Part shown: in pieces, positions 46,984-59,412 of the stretch
Layout of the letters: each line of letters begins with the position of its first letter
Numbering within the stretch: position 1 is the stretch's first letter
NCBI RefSeq assembly: GCF_040436345.1
Contig: NC_133235.1
Span: 24,018,660 to 24,082,659, forward strand
DNA from: Pagrus major
Taxonomy: Eukaryota; Chordata; Actinopteri; Spariformes; Sparidae
DNA: 64,000 bases
Reading direction: 5' to 3'
Notes under the pieces: generated by a model
Seen by the model: only the letters and a program-made list of their open reading frames with translations
What the model was told of the DNA's origin: nothing
The model's database searches: none
Translations under genes and position numbers: made by a program

Positions 46984-49900
46984 TCAGCGCTGGCTGCGTC
47001 GGGCCGGCATGATCCGAAGAGAAGCGGTGCTTTCCCGGGTCATGAGCCGCGTCACCTGGTCCAGACTGAGGCCGGCCACCGCCTCTCCGTTCACCTGTAG
47101 GATCTCATCGCCGACGCCGAGGAGACCGATGTAGGGGCCTTCTCCACTACCGTCGCCCACTTTCTCTACATATACACCTGGAGGGAAACAAGAGAACATC
47201 ATTCGATATTTTTACAGATATTAATTTGAATATGTAACAGAATTTCTGCAAAATCGTCCCTACATTTTCACATTTTGGATGATGTATCTGATTATGTTTG
47301 ATTGCCTTTGTTAACAGTAAAGCCAAAGGCAAAATTTATATCTGAACAAAGGTATTTTATTTATTTTCTCTTATCTACAGGCTAACTGATGCTGGATTTT
47401 CAGGGCCGATACCGATATTGGGGAGAAAATAAATTCTGACATTGATATACCTGCCGATATTCTTATATAAACACACATTATTAAGTATCTCTTTCTGCTT
47501 TATGTTCTGTAAAAAAATGTTTTCCTATCGGTGCACATTGAACAATATATTTGCCGATATATATGTGATAGGTGAAACATCAGTCAGGCTCTGGACAATA
47601 AGGCTGGCAGTTATCTAAGGTTGTAAAGCAACCACCAAAACTGCAAAACCAAACTCTATATGTCAAACAGTACCAAGATAATTAGGATTAAAAAAGTTAC
47701 CCGTGTCTGGTCGACCTTTGCCCCTTGAAATGACGAAACCAAAGGGACCATTTGGGGGTCTGGTGAGCTCCAGGAGGAGGGTCCCATCAGAGAAAGCCTG
47801 GGTAGCCCGGCCCACCGGACGCACGATTCTGGAGGGAAGTACGTCTTCGACACTCAGAGCCCTGTGTAGCTCGAGCTGAGGGCTTTCAGGGCTGTAACAA
47901 CAGAAATTCAGCTCTAGTCATAAGTAAACCGATCGAGTAAAATATCTTAGTACATGTTCTTTTCTCTACTTTCTTTTTTACACTTACCTGGGTGCCAGAC
48001 CATACGGTATCTGCACCTCTCCCAGTATCGTTGAACGCTCAGTTCTTCTCTCTAAACTCTGCACAGAGGAAGCTTTGCGCAGTTGGGCCAGTGGCAGCAC
48101 CTAGTGGCAAATAAATGGCACTGTCACACATAGTGTTTTTCATCCTGGCAAAATTCACCAGATCAGCCTTTGGAAGTGTAACTTTTTGGCTGCGACACCC
48201 CTCCAAAACTAACAAGTGTGTGCTTGGCACCGCTCGCACAATATGCTAATAGAGGCTGTGATTGGCTGGAAAAGAAAGTTGTTTACGTCTGTTTCGTGCA
48301 CTCATGCAGCTGCCAAGAGGACAACAAGGCCGGCTTCCAGAGAAAGTGGAAGGAAACACGGACAACCTGGAATGCATTATTTGTGCTCCCAGTGTCGGGC
48401 AGAGAGGTTGGTAATACTTCAAAGCCTCGGTCGGTCCACTGTGGCAAATAAGCAGTGAGAGGCAACTTCAAAGCCGAACTGGAAGTTTAAAGAAATGTAA
48501 ATAAGATGTTTTCTCCCCACGGCCTACCTTTTTGAGGTGCAAAATCGCATCTATTTGATGTGGAGAAATAAAACAAAAGACAATGACCGAGCACTACCCG
48601 CTGCTCTTTCTCACCGTGTGCAGGGTTTGCAGTGAGGGCGTCCTCTGGATGCGGATGGTAGGCTGCGGTCTGCGTGTGGGGCTCGGAGAAGCGGAGCCGA
48701 CCCGGGGGGCGGTGGGTAAACTGAGCTGCTCCATGCTGCTGGAGCGGCCTCCTTTCACCAGTCGACCAACGCTGTTCAGACCGATGGAGGAAAAGAAGCG
48801 ACGCAGGAAGAGCTTCGGCCGTCCATCCAGCTTTCTGTAAATGCAAAGCAATTAATGTTTTTCAGCCCAGTCCCCTGGATGAGCTAATGCTGGCACACGT
48901 GATCGTGTCATAGGCTATGTAACATATTAACATTTCTACAATACGTGTCATATCACGTTCACATTACATGTTTATGATCTGATGAGAGGTGAGGGGGATA
49001 GTTGTGGAGGTGTCAGCAGTTTGAGTTCTGCTAAGCCAGTGACAGCAGTTCAAGTCTACGTTTCAGCATTTGCAAGTGTGAAACGACAGGATATTTTTAA
49101 GGAGACCTTGGGACGATTTCAAGTCTTGTTTTTGCCGACAACACTGCTTGTTTTTAAAGGGATCCGGTGAAATCTCCAGCTGTGTTTGTGGTGACCAAAG
49201 CAGGTATTTTAAGCTGAAAAATGATCTTTTGCTAACCCTAACCAAGTGGTGCTTGTGCCTAAACCTAACCAGAGCATAAGCACAGTGTTGCAATGACAAA
49301 ATAAAAAAAATGTACCTAAAGAAACATAAAGTAACATAAACATAAACATAAAGAAATGTAAAACTTCAATATATCCATTTACAAAACAATGATAAATGAT
49401 ATAGACTGAAAAAACTGACAATCAACACACCAAGAGCTGGTAAAATGCTTACTTTGCTAATGATTTAATCACTCTGGCCTCAATGAATAGGGCTTTTCAT
49501 TACCAGAAGAGGGCAGGATTGCCTTGATGATCACAGAATATTTTTAACAATAACATCCTGCGGAGTGTAGGTCAGGGTTTTAATCTCCTAACTGCTACCA
49601 GTCTGGCACGCTCAAGTTGCTTTGGGAACAGCGTTGGTGGGGGCGAGGGATTTATTTTCTAAGCCATCATAAGAGCGCTGTTATCTTGGCTTACCTGGAC
49701 CCGTCAGAGTTTTCCTCCCATATGGCCTCGGCTTTCAAATGTTCTGCTCTCAGCAGCTCAGCCCTGAGGTCCTCTGCCCGGGACATAGCCAGGCCGCGCA
49801 GAGCAGGGCGACACTCAGAACCAGAACCGAGGTCTCCACTCAGACCTGCTGGTGAAAAGGCTGATGTCAAAGAATCACTTAAAATATTATCTTCTGTTCT

Positions 49901-52900
49901 GTGTGATAAGTAATCAAGTGGTCATCAGTTTGGGTTCTGGGAAAATTATGAGCATTTTTCACTATTTCTTAACATTTTATAGAGTAAACATTTAATCAGT
50001 AATTTGTGAAAATAACTGACAGATTACCACTCACCTGTCCCATCTGGAGTGGCATCCCAGAGTTCAGCAGCTGGCAGGTCAGTGGTGATTCGGGCTGGGG
50101 AGTACCTCAGGGTGGAGGGCCTGATACAGGGCACTGGGTTACTTGTTGCAGGGGTCCCTTGGGTTAAAGCCGCTGGAGACTCCCTTCTTGCCTCTGGAGA
50201 GTCCAAAAGGACCTGGGATCCTCCCTCACCTCCCTGATTTGAGGTCATCTGAAACTGAACCGTGGATTGACCTGCAGCAGAGCGGTTTCTTGAACTTGAC
50301 TTTAGGGCTGACTTTATAGGCAGCGCTGGGGCAGGTGGTTGTCCACCCGAGGCCTCGAGTAAATGTGGCTCCAGAGCGATGGGGCTACCTGGGGCGAAGG
50401 AAACAGCTCTGCTCAAGTTGACCCTGTTCCTGGGATTAGAGTTTCGCCGCTGAGCCCAGGATGGACCGTATGGACCATGGCCAGACTCCAGTCGACTCTC
50501 TCCTTTCCTGCTCCTTCTCCTGAGTTTCCCAAACCCTGACGACTTCCACCCTGTGCTGCTCTCTTTATTTTCCCCCAGCACATAAGCTCCGGCAAAAGTG
50601 ACGGTTAGAGGAGCTTTGGGGCGAGTACTTGCCTCTGGCTTGTTTGGAGGCACCCAGTGAGGAACGGCTTTTCCTCGTGGCTCCTCAGGGTTGCCTGGAT
50701 GCTGTGGCTCAGTGCTCTGTAGGTCTGTGGTTGATGAGACAGGCTGAGGTTCCCTGACCACAGAGCCACATGCCTCACATTTCTTCACCAGCACTATTAT
50801 CTCTTTAATCACTGTTGTGGGTTCACCACTGACAACCACATCTTCTTGCTTCTGTGGTGGCGGCATGGAGACACTTCGGTGGCCTCGACTCCTCTCTGAA
50901 CCACTACTGCTAGAATCTGTATTACTTTCTTTACTCTTTGACTTGGGCATCCCAGACCTGCCTCGCTGTCTCATCCTGTCCAAGTACCGGGACTCTGCTT
51001 CTTTCTCTGATTCATCCTCAAAGCGTACCCGTGTGGGCGAACAACCATAGCGTTTGGATCGAACACCTTGTTCTCCGGGGGAAGTGTCTTTTTGGTTGGG
51101 GACAAGGAGGGGACCAGATACAGTTGGAGCTGTAACATCTTCTTTGGTATGAACAGCTTTCTGTACTTGCGTTGGATGGGGAGACTCAGCTTGCTGCTTC
51201 TTTCTGCAAGAAATAACACAGAAGTGCATATTAAAGACATTTTATTTTGTCTCTAATACCCCCTCCTGACCAAAGCAAAACAAGTGCTGCTTAAAGGCTG
51301 GTGCTAGTGCTGTTTCGGAGTTAGTTCAACCTGCAAAGCTTTGCTTTTCCACAGGGGTGGGAGCCACCGTAGAGTCAAATCATTCAGTCATTGTATATGT
51401 CTCCAATTTCCCAGCATTGCTAGGGACAACTATGGCGGACTACATCGACTCTTTACAAGTGTTGCTCCTGGCTTTGTATGACTACACTGGCATCCAAACG
51501 TGACTGGTCCTCAGACCACTGCTGCTGGTGTCCACAGAGAAAATATTGTGTTTATTCTCACGTGGATAAGTCAGAACACTCTGTACACTAGCTCTGTTTT
51601 TAAAAATGGCTGGCATGAGCGGTTTTAGTTGTCCCTTGGTCACGATAACGCTGCACATAGCCCCTGACGTAAGTGGTTCCTCGTCTTAGCGTAGCAAAAA
51701 GCGTTGGTGCTGATCTGGAATCAGTTAGGAACTGGCTCTGAACCAGCACCTGAACCGCCTTGGTCACAAAGGATATAAGAAAGTTAAGGGCCATCTACAT
51801 CAAGATTTTTTTTTCAAAGATGAGAGGAGTTAAGAGTTGATGTCTTTTGAATCACATGATCATGATCAGCATCAATTATCCTGCTGATTGTCAAAGAGGA
51901 CGTCAGTAAAGACAAACTTCAGAAAGCCCATCAGCACCAAAGACCCTAACATTATTTTATGTAAGCGTTTAATATATTGCAAATGTGACGCCCTGTGAGT
52001 TCATTCATTTGTGAGCTAGTAGCTTCTGGAAGTGAGGCAACATGAAAGCAAGAATGAGCATGAAAGGGAAACTGAATGTCAGGAATCTCTCAGGAAAAGA
52101 CCAGGTAGATAAAAGCGTTTATTACAATTACGTATGCTGATGGGGGCATTTCAGATGGCGCCCTTTTTCATTTTTTGACATAATAAATTGCAATGACACA
52201 TACAGTACATGTAGTTGCTGCAGGTACGTTTCACAACCCTAACCCTAACAACAGGTTAGCTGTGCATAGTCAATGTTTTCTGCTGATTTCAGGAACAAAA
52301 TGTGTGACAAATATGACATAAACACAGAACATTTTCTCAACATTGTCAGCTCTGTCTTTGTAATTACAAATCACAGAGAAGGATAGGCATAGCAGAGACA
52401 AAGATAAGCGAGACACATGGTTGGGAAATTGAGGGATAAACAGGAAACTAAAAGAAAGAGGTAGTTGGAGCACCAACGCAATTTGCAGAAAAGTTATTAA
52501 CGTCACACCACTGAGTCATACCCATGCACGCCTATGCAAAACTGGCAAAAGTGGGGCAGTCGCAGCCTCTAATATCTAACTTGTGACGATGTCATATCCC
52601 TCAGAAGTAGCTGTAGCCAACTTACACGGTTGATCTCTGATCAGAGTGGGAGCGTCTGCTGGGGCGATCGCCTTTAACGTGATTGGAGCGAGCCTTGAGT
52701 CGTGCTCGCTCCAGAAGAAGCTTGGCTTGCTCGTGTCGTGGGCTCAGTGGAAGCTCGTCAGTGATTACAAGAAGTGACCTGATGTTCGAGAAAAAGAGAA
52801 AATAAAGTCATTTTTGAGATGAAAACGGGGAAGGGAATGGATAGAGTTCAGAAGACTAGGCTGTATCTGACTGAGTGAAACGTAATATTCAATGAAGTCT

Positions 52901-55900
52901 ATAAATGTGCAAAGATTATTGCGTGTTGTGACATATCCAGCAACATCATATTCCCCACAGAATGACTTAACATAGAGTGAATCAAGCTGCGTCTTCCTAA
53001 GCCGCCTTATGTAATATCAGATAGATAGACTGGGGTGTGGCAGTGGTAGTGAGCGGCAGAGAGAAACGTCACCCATCCATCCATCTATCCTCACGCCCAG
53101 CAGCTAAGCTGCTCTGCATTGTGCTTCATCGTCTGTACTCGTCTTTATCCCCTGGCCCAGTGATAAAGATAGCATGATACACCAGCCATGTGGATTATCC
53201 TTGTAATGGACTGAGAGTGATTCATTCTCTCCTGTGTATCAAGAGGAAAACATATTATGTTTCAATAGATTACAGTTTGTCATGACAGTGTTTGACAAAC
53301 AACACATAATTAGCAGCCGGTTGCCCGTATCCAGCTGTTTTATCCTGCATGTTTATGATAATGATTCAATGCTATGTAACTAAATACTTCTAGTCCAACA
53401 CATCCTGGAGGCAAATATTGTATTTTTTACTCCAATACATTTGTCTGACAGCTAATAACTAGTTACACTTCCTGTTCAGTAAAAAAAACATATATTTCCA
53501 AATTTTGTTTTTATTTTTGAATGTTTCCGATACGTTTAAAGATCAAATGTTCATTTTTATGGGTTGAGAAAATTATTTTCCTTCTCAAACTAACGAAAAT
53601 CCCTTGTATCAGCTGGAAAATGCATCGTCACAAAGATGAAAACAGGCTGTTTTCAGCGCTACAAACATAATATGATGATCTTATAGAACAGGATGCATTG
53701 CTGTAGATTAAACTACCCAGCAGTACATAAAGTACTTAAAATCAGCTCAAACATCTACAGCAGTAAAATGCAACATACACATTAATGCGGCAGTAATATT
53801 AATCCAAAAACATCTTATATAAGAGTAAAATTATGGCGGAGACAGTCGTCTGCACAGTGAGTACTTTCTGATAGTTTGTAGTTAAACATACTTAAATATT
53901 TTTTCTTCAGTAAGGTTTCGTATGAAGGACTTTTACTTGTCATGGAGTATTTTCACGGTGTGGTATAAGTACTTTTACTTCTGAATAGTAGTCTGAATAT
54001 TTCTCCCTCCACCACTCTAAAATATCAAGTGTTGGGTATACGGATATGGATATAACAGCCGATATTCTTGTAAAGACAGAATATATAATTTTTTTTGCAA
54101 TGATCCCTCAAATGTGGTGATCAAACAAGATAAATGCAGGATATTTTGCAGTTTAACATTAAACTTTACTGGGAGTTAATAACTATAAATTACCCCAAGT
54201 ATCTTTTTCTGCATTATGTTCTGTTCGGTTGGGCTCTTGTCAGTATTTCATGATCTGCGGATGAGATTCAACAATCAACTATCTTTCTACAGAGAGTCAC
54301 ATGTCGTTTCTTTAAAATACGACCGCTTTAAAAATGGTCTAAAGTCCGTCTGGAGTCTCAGCTCCAACAATTTATCCCTATTGTTAAATATCACATTTTG
54401 CAAATCTCTTGCAAATGAGAGCTTAATATCAGAATTCATTAATATTCAGCATCTTATACATATGTTCCCCTATGAATACATCCTATTTCATGCCTGCATC
54501 ACCTCTAGAAAATGATTAAACCCTGTTTGTTTTGCTTGTTCAGGGTTCGGCAGCTTGGGGGAAAAAAAGAATAGACTCTGAATTCCCACGTGTGCGGCAG
54601 TAAGACTGGAATTTATGAGAGGTGAGGATATAAATAGAGCATAGGAGTTGTATGTCACCGCCCCTGCCGAGCGCTTAAAGAGGGATTGCATTGCTCACCT
54701 CAGATAGGGTTCAAGTTCCTGAGCGAGAACGGATGAGTCTGAGCTGTCCGACGCCCCGTGAGCACCTGCGACTGGCGTAAAAAAACAGGAAAAGTACAAA
54801 TTTCAGCACATCTGATACGAATAAAACTCTTGGTGTAAAAGCTTTAAAAAGTACTCTAAGCTAATCTAGTGTATAATTCATATTTTATTCTTTATTAAAG
54901 GCTCATTTCTTATTCAACTTGCAACAAAGCTGCCAAGAGAGCCGTCAGCCAGAATTACAAGGACATGCGGGTATTAAAATAATTGGGTCTATGTATGATC
55001 ATAAGGATTTTCATAAAGCTTTATACCATTAGATTTAGTGACAGTGTAATAGGTTATCCACGCTGATCCTTAATGTCAGTCAAAAAAAAAAAACACAGGT
55101 TATGCAACTACTGAGAGTCAGATAAAGGCTGATTTCCCAGAGACAAGAGGGAGAAAATCACCTGATAATAATGGATTATCCCACATGTCTTGCAATACTT
55201 ACTGCACTCGTATCGACACATGCACAGAGGAGACGTACACAGCGTTGTACTCTATAGTATGGGGAAAATACTTAATCTGTCACCGCACATGCATATGAAA
55301 AACGTCCATTAGCACACAGACAGAGATACAAAAGCAGGGACACTTCCCCCCACCGCTCTGACTGCTAATAATAGCAACACCCGCATGCACATCTGCACAT
55401 CTGACATCTGTTCAAAACGGGGGGAATCAGCCAGGTTACATTTTGTATTTCTAGTTAACGTAACAGGGAGACAGATAAAGCCTTTGTTCGAGGAACTGTG
55501 AATGGGTTTTGCGGAAGCTGGACGACAGCCAAAATACGAACATTATAAAAAGCTTTATAATGTTTAATTGCCATTTCTGAGGCACAGATGTGAGTTGTCT
55601 GTTGCCTGAAGTTAACAAATGCCTGTTTTTGTTTGTGTTTTTTGAACAGAATGTAGCAGAGCAGAGTCAGATTAACAGTCGGTGTCTTTACAAACACTTT
55701 GTCCTTCGATGTAACACAATCCTTTCATCAGCAAACTAAAAATACACCGCCTCAAGACGAAGAGGAGGGAACACACATTTCTCTCAGGACGACTATCTTG
55801 ACTTAATGAAAAACTACATTGGTGAACTGCTCTGTAGTGGGAGCGAGGTGGTCGGGGCGGATGGAGGGCGTACAGTGTCCAGGATCCAGGATTCGCTTCC

Positions 55901-57673
55901 AAGTCTGTGGTTGGGTTTAGGTGACAAAAGCACTTTGGTCAGCTGAATTTGCGAGATCACGCTATTACGTCACGCCAGGCTGCAAGCGTGTGCCGAAACA
56001 CATGGTAGTTGAAACGGTTAGTGTCTCTTGAGGAACAACTGGCGGCTTTAGAGACAACCAGCCAGAGACACGACAATGGCGGCTCCTCAAGGGGTTAGCT
56101 AGCTGCTATAGCAGAACTAAAGAGTATATATCATTGAAAGAAGAGCAAAGAACAGCGCTGAAGGCTTTTAACGATGGATTTTTTCGCTCTTCTCTCGACT
56201 GGCTTCGGGAAGATTTTGATTAACCAGCTTGCTCCTACAGTTGATCGGATTGGCTGAAGTTGGCCCGTGATAGACGATGATAGACGGATGGTCCAATCGT
56301 TTATGAAGGTCTTCCCTTTTCCAAACAGTTTCTAAGGAAGACTTTCCCAGATGGATGTCGTGCCTCAGGTTCGCACTTTGGTTGAGGTTAGGAAAAGATA
56401 AAGTTTGTGCCGACGTTTGTATCCTACAAACTAACTTGTGACTCGATCCCAAGGTGATCTCTCAAACACTTGAGTCAAGCTTCTACCCATCACCCTCAAG
56501 AGACCTACCTTTACAATCCACCCTGTACGTTGTGTCTTCATGACAGCCGGCACTTTCTTCTCCACTCTGCTCTCGCTCCTCCCTGCAGTTCTGTTGTCTT
56601 TCCCTTAACTTGGCGTAAGCCCTCTGCTTCACCTTCAGTCTCTCGTCGGCAGACACTGCCCCGCTTTGTGAAGACACGCTCTCCCAACTGTCCGAACTGC
56701 ACATCCCTTTGCCGTCTGTCTCCTTCTGCTCGCACCTTTCCAAGAAGGACTCCACGCTGTCCGAGTACTTGAATTCGGAGGATTCATCGGACTCATCCAC
56801 TGCAGTACCCGCATCGCTCCTGGTGCCCTGGTGTCTGGGCTTCCTCTGAGGCCCCGCCAGCGCTTCTGTTCGAGTGTGGTCCTTCAGAGGTACAGTGGGG
56901 GGGGTGTTGTTGGGGCCGACGCCGTTAAGAAGCAACGTCTCGGGGCGTGCCACCCTCCAGAAGCCCTTGGGTGGTGCCCAGCGTCTAGTTGACGTGGAGG
57001 AGGAGTTGGAGGATGTTGCAGCAGCAGAGGTGGTAGCAGGAGATGAGGAGGAGAACACAGGTAGAGGAGGAGGATGAGGAAAAGGAGGGGATGGGTCATC
57101 CTTACTGCTGCTCGAGTTATCAGACAGAAGACTCTCCAGACTGGTGCCCTCCCCGAGCCCGCAAGGCTGACCATAATTTCTTTCTGAACTCTCCCCCTCA
57201 GTTTCCTCTACCTCCTGGAACACCTGCTCTCCTTTAGCATCAGCCGGAGGACTGTGGATCTCCAACCTAACTTGCACCTCCACCTCCTCCTCTTCATCAC
57301 TGCTGCTCAAGATCCTCGAAGCACCCGATCGCCAGGAGGAAGAAGGCAGAGACACCTGACCCTTTCCTCTGGGCCGCTGTCTGAGGAAGACTTCGGATGA
57401 AATCCCAGCCGGACCGCTCACCAGAACCTCCGCGTCCAACCTTTCTTTCTCTCGGTCTCTCCCTCTCGTCCTCCTCTGCGTGAGGGATTTCACCTTCGTC
57501 TGGAGCGAGTGCACCGCCGAGCTCTGAGGAGGAGGAAGCTGGGTGCTCAGAGACGGTGCAGGGAGAACGGGCTGGACGGGACCGGTGATGAGGCCCCAGT
57601 TGATGGGGAGGCTGGCGGGTACAGGGGAACTGGATTGTGCTTGGTTATTATCAACCACCTTCTCTTCCTCCAT
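46984..57673 (-). CDS. KIAA1614-like protein with C-terminal PDZ domain
   Basis: Nine coding exons on the minus strand: 57673-56509, 54771-54699, 52778-52626, 51203-50035, 49845-49695, 48834-48615, 48100-47988, 47891-47701 and 47177-46984. All phases agree and give 1142 residues. Most of the protein is low-complexity, rich in Ser, Pro and Glu. Landmarks are LPLSPRHEQAKLLLERARLK (exon 3), WAQRRNSNPRNRVNLSRAVS (exon 4), a helical LRAELLRAEHLKAEAIWEEN stretch (exon 5), and the PDZ domain built by the last two exons (PFGFVISRGKGRPDTGVYVE, GLLGVGDEILQVNGEAVAGL). The carboxylate-binding loop is GPFGF. I favour KIAA1614 (DUF4685 family) from length, PDZ position and the human chromosome 1q25 location shared with RC3H1; the name rests on memory. 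Cellular role is unknown; the PDZ domain implies a peptide partner. Domain and exon model are solid, name moderate. Confidence 0.72.
47395..47585 (+). repeat. CCGATA-type element, copy 2 (short)
   Basis: Begins GGCCGATACCGATATTGGG, has CTGCCGATATTCTTATA, CTGCTTTATGTTCTGTAAAA and ends in TTGCCGATATATATGTGAT. Lies in the last intron of the KIAA1614-like gene. Middle part seen in the other copies is missing. Confidence 0.55.
51294..51762. repeat. MITE-like element in KIAA1614-like intron
   Basis: The left end AAGGCTGGTGCTAGTGCTG and the right end read in reverse, AAGGCGGTTCAGGTGCTGG, form imperfect inverted ends; CTGGCTCTGAACCAG near 51732 is itself a palindrome. The family look is that of fish hAT-type MITEs, but superfamily is not proven. 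About 470 bp, non-coding. Confidence 0.45.
51763..52625. other. KIAA1614-like intron 3, remainder
   Basis: No exon or clear repeat. A short CCCTAACCCTAAC stretch occurs near 52234 but is too short to be telomeric. Confidence 0.5.
52779..54698. other. KIAA1614-like intron 2
   Basis: About 1.9 kb, AT-rich. Contains the CCGATA-type element at 54025-54240 and otherwise nothing recognised. Confidence 0.5.
54025..54240 (+). repeat. CCGATA-type element, copy 3
   Basis: GGATATGGATATAACAGCCG, AATGATCCCTCAAATGTGGT, CAGTTTAACATTAAAC and CTGCATTATGTTCTG line up with copy 1 in the same order. Non-coding. Confidence 0.55.
55975..56450 (+). pseudogene. Decayed RecQ-like helicase fragment, probably from a mobile element
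   Basis: Around 56131-56240 the plus strand codes, in two neighbouring frames, LKEEQRTALKAFNDG and then FALLSTGFGKILINQLAP. This is the start of a superfamily 2 helicase core: a Q-motif-like segment, then motif I (Walker A, TGFGK). Similar RecQ-like frames occur many times in fish genomes. Upstream sequence with GTTAGTGTCTCTTGAGGAAC and GACAATGGCGGCTCCTCAAG looks like repeat DNA rather than unique sequence. The fragment is short, broken, on the strand opposite its host gene and inside its first coding intron. Whether a DNA transposon or a dispersed gene copy brought it in is not clear. Confidence 0.5.
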
Positions 57674-58290
57674 TGGCTGGTCATGCACAGAAAAGTCCAG
57701 ACAGATCCTGAAGATAATAAAACAGAAGTTATGTATCTTTTACCACGTCTCTTACAACTGTTCTACATTTCTATTACCGGGCTACTTTTTTTATCTGATC
57801 TGCCTGGTGAGGAGATATGTAATGTGGATTCAGTCACGTTGCCTTATCCACTGATTACTTTGCAGCGCACAGGATAATCCGTCAGAATGAGAATAAGCAA
57901 CTGCTGCCTGCAACTGAGCCCCATGCACGAATAAACAATATTATAAAACGTTTTGTTCACCAGATATACCAAATGAAAATAAAACTTTCACTGTGAATCA
58001 GTCATCTGTGCAATAAGAGAGCAGAGAAATGTAATTATTAAGCCTGAAGACATTAAAGAATAATAAAATCTTGTCATATAATGCAGATAATTTGCAGAAT
58101 ATCTTGCAAAAAAGGGCAATTTAAGGAAAATATAATGAAAGTATGCTTCACAACATCCACTTCTTGAGATCCAGATTTAGTTACATAAACAGGCAAAGAC
58201 ACACACAGTGAGTAACGTACCTGGATATTTAGTGAGGATTGTCCTTTAAAGCACAACTCCAGCGGTGCTCATCGTGAGAAAGTTACCATG
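57674..58290 (-). other. 5' UTR of the KIAA1614-like gene and its leading intron
   Basis: On the minus strand TTATTATCTTCAG precedes GATCTG at 57707, giving a 34-bp 5' UTR before the ATG at 57673. A donor (ATATCCAG before GTACGT) at 58220 would end a noncoding first exon from about 58221 upward. Start of transcription unknown. An upstream GTG-started extension of the frame exists but has no support. Confidence 0.4.
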
Positions 58291-59284
58291 CAATCAGGCG
58301 CAATAGTTCCCATTAATGCGCAAAGCTGCACGAAACCGTGCAGATGTTGCAGCAGCGCGCATCCTCCGGTCGGTCACGTAAAAAGCAAAGAAAAAAACGG
58401 AGCAACTTTCCCTCCTTTGATCAGCGAACAACAACAACACAAACAACAACAGCGAGCAGGAGACCAGATGACATCTCTCAGTGTCAGCTCCGGATCCTTG
58501 TGCCACTTGTCTACTCGGCTCCCTGTCCAGGCAGCGTCAGGCGATCCAGCGGCCTCTCAATCATGATTGGTCCGGTAATCCCTTCAGAAATCAGTGGGAT
58601 TAGACAAAAATGGAATACAAAAAAAAAAAAAAAAGAAAGAAAAAAAAATGCCTGCTTTAATTTTTGTCCTTGCCTCGAGAACCCGTCACCGACTGGAGCT
58701 CCTCTGTTGCGTAAGTCCAGAGCGCACACACCAGACTGCCCTCCTCCCGCACACAGGAGCCTAACGAGCCAATGAAAAAGAGACACAAATTAAACTAAAC
58801 ATGGTTTAATGAAGGCGGCAGCCCCGAGCTCGTGCCGTGCACGAGACATCCCGATGATCCCAGAATGAGGAGGGTGTGTTTTTGGAGGATAGATGGCAAA
58901 ATCTTTGCATCGGGAAAACAACTGTCGTCTTATTTGTCAATACAGCTGATCCCTCCCTCTGTGTCAATTCATCCCAGCTCTCTCTCTCTCTCCCTCCCTC
59001 TCTCCCTCTCACACACACACACACTCTGTTTTCATGCATGTGCACACACGCACACACACATGTGCGATCGTGCACAGCAGCCTAATTGGGGACAATGCTC
59101 TGCTTGCCAGTTGTCACAATCCCCCCCAGATGTGATCAGACTCTGGCAGATGCTGCTCAGTTTTGTGTGTTGTGTGGCTGCGCGCGTTGTCAGCAGCAGA
59201 GGGCGCTGTTCGCACTCCCCCCTCACACACACACACACACGCACACGCACACACATCTCGCCCAGCTAGCTGTAACCGGCTAGC
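58291..59284. other. Divergent intergenic region, KIAA1614-like gene and rc3h1
   Basis: About 1 kb between two genes pointing apart. It holds a poly-A tract (58619-58650), CT/CA runs (58980-59022) and a second CA run (59225-59253). Parts are GC-rich with CpGs. It should contain both promoters. No TATA box is evident. Confidence 0.45.
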
Positions 59285-59412
59285 GAGTCTGTTTTCGAGT
59301 TGACACCCTCCCCAAACCTCGGCAGCAGCTAAGCTGCACAGTCGACATGGCAAGAAAATATCGCAACAATTTCCTAAAGAAAGATGAAAATCTTCCAAGT
59401 CTTTTGGAATGA
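59285..59412 (+). other. rc3h1 noncoding first exon with upstream ORF
   Basis: A likely exon ends at 59412, followed by GTGAGT. Within it ATG at 59347 sits in a strong context (GACATGG) and opens a 21-codon frame starting MARKYRNNFLKKDENLPSLL. The frame's TGA is at 59410-59412, the last three bases of the exon. Exon start is approximate. Confidence 0.4.

Noticed and set aside
48216-48458. Two overlapping plus-strand frames of about 80 codons
   Set aside because: Lie in an intron of the KIAA1614-like gene, on the opposite strand, with no known domain.
52225-52255. CCCTAACCCTAAC telomere-like stretch
   Set aside because: Only about two units; too short for an interstitial telomere.
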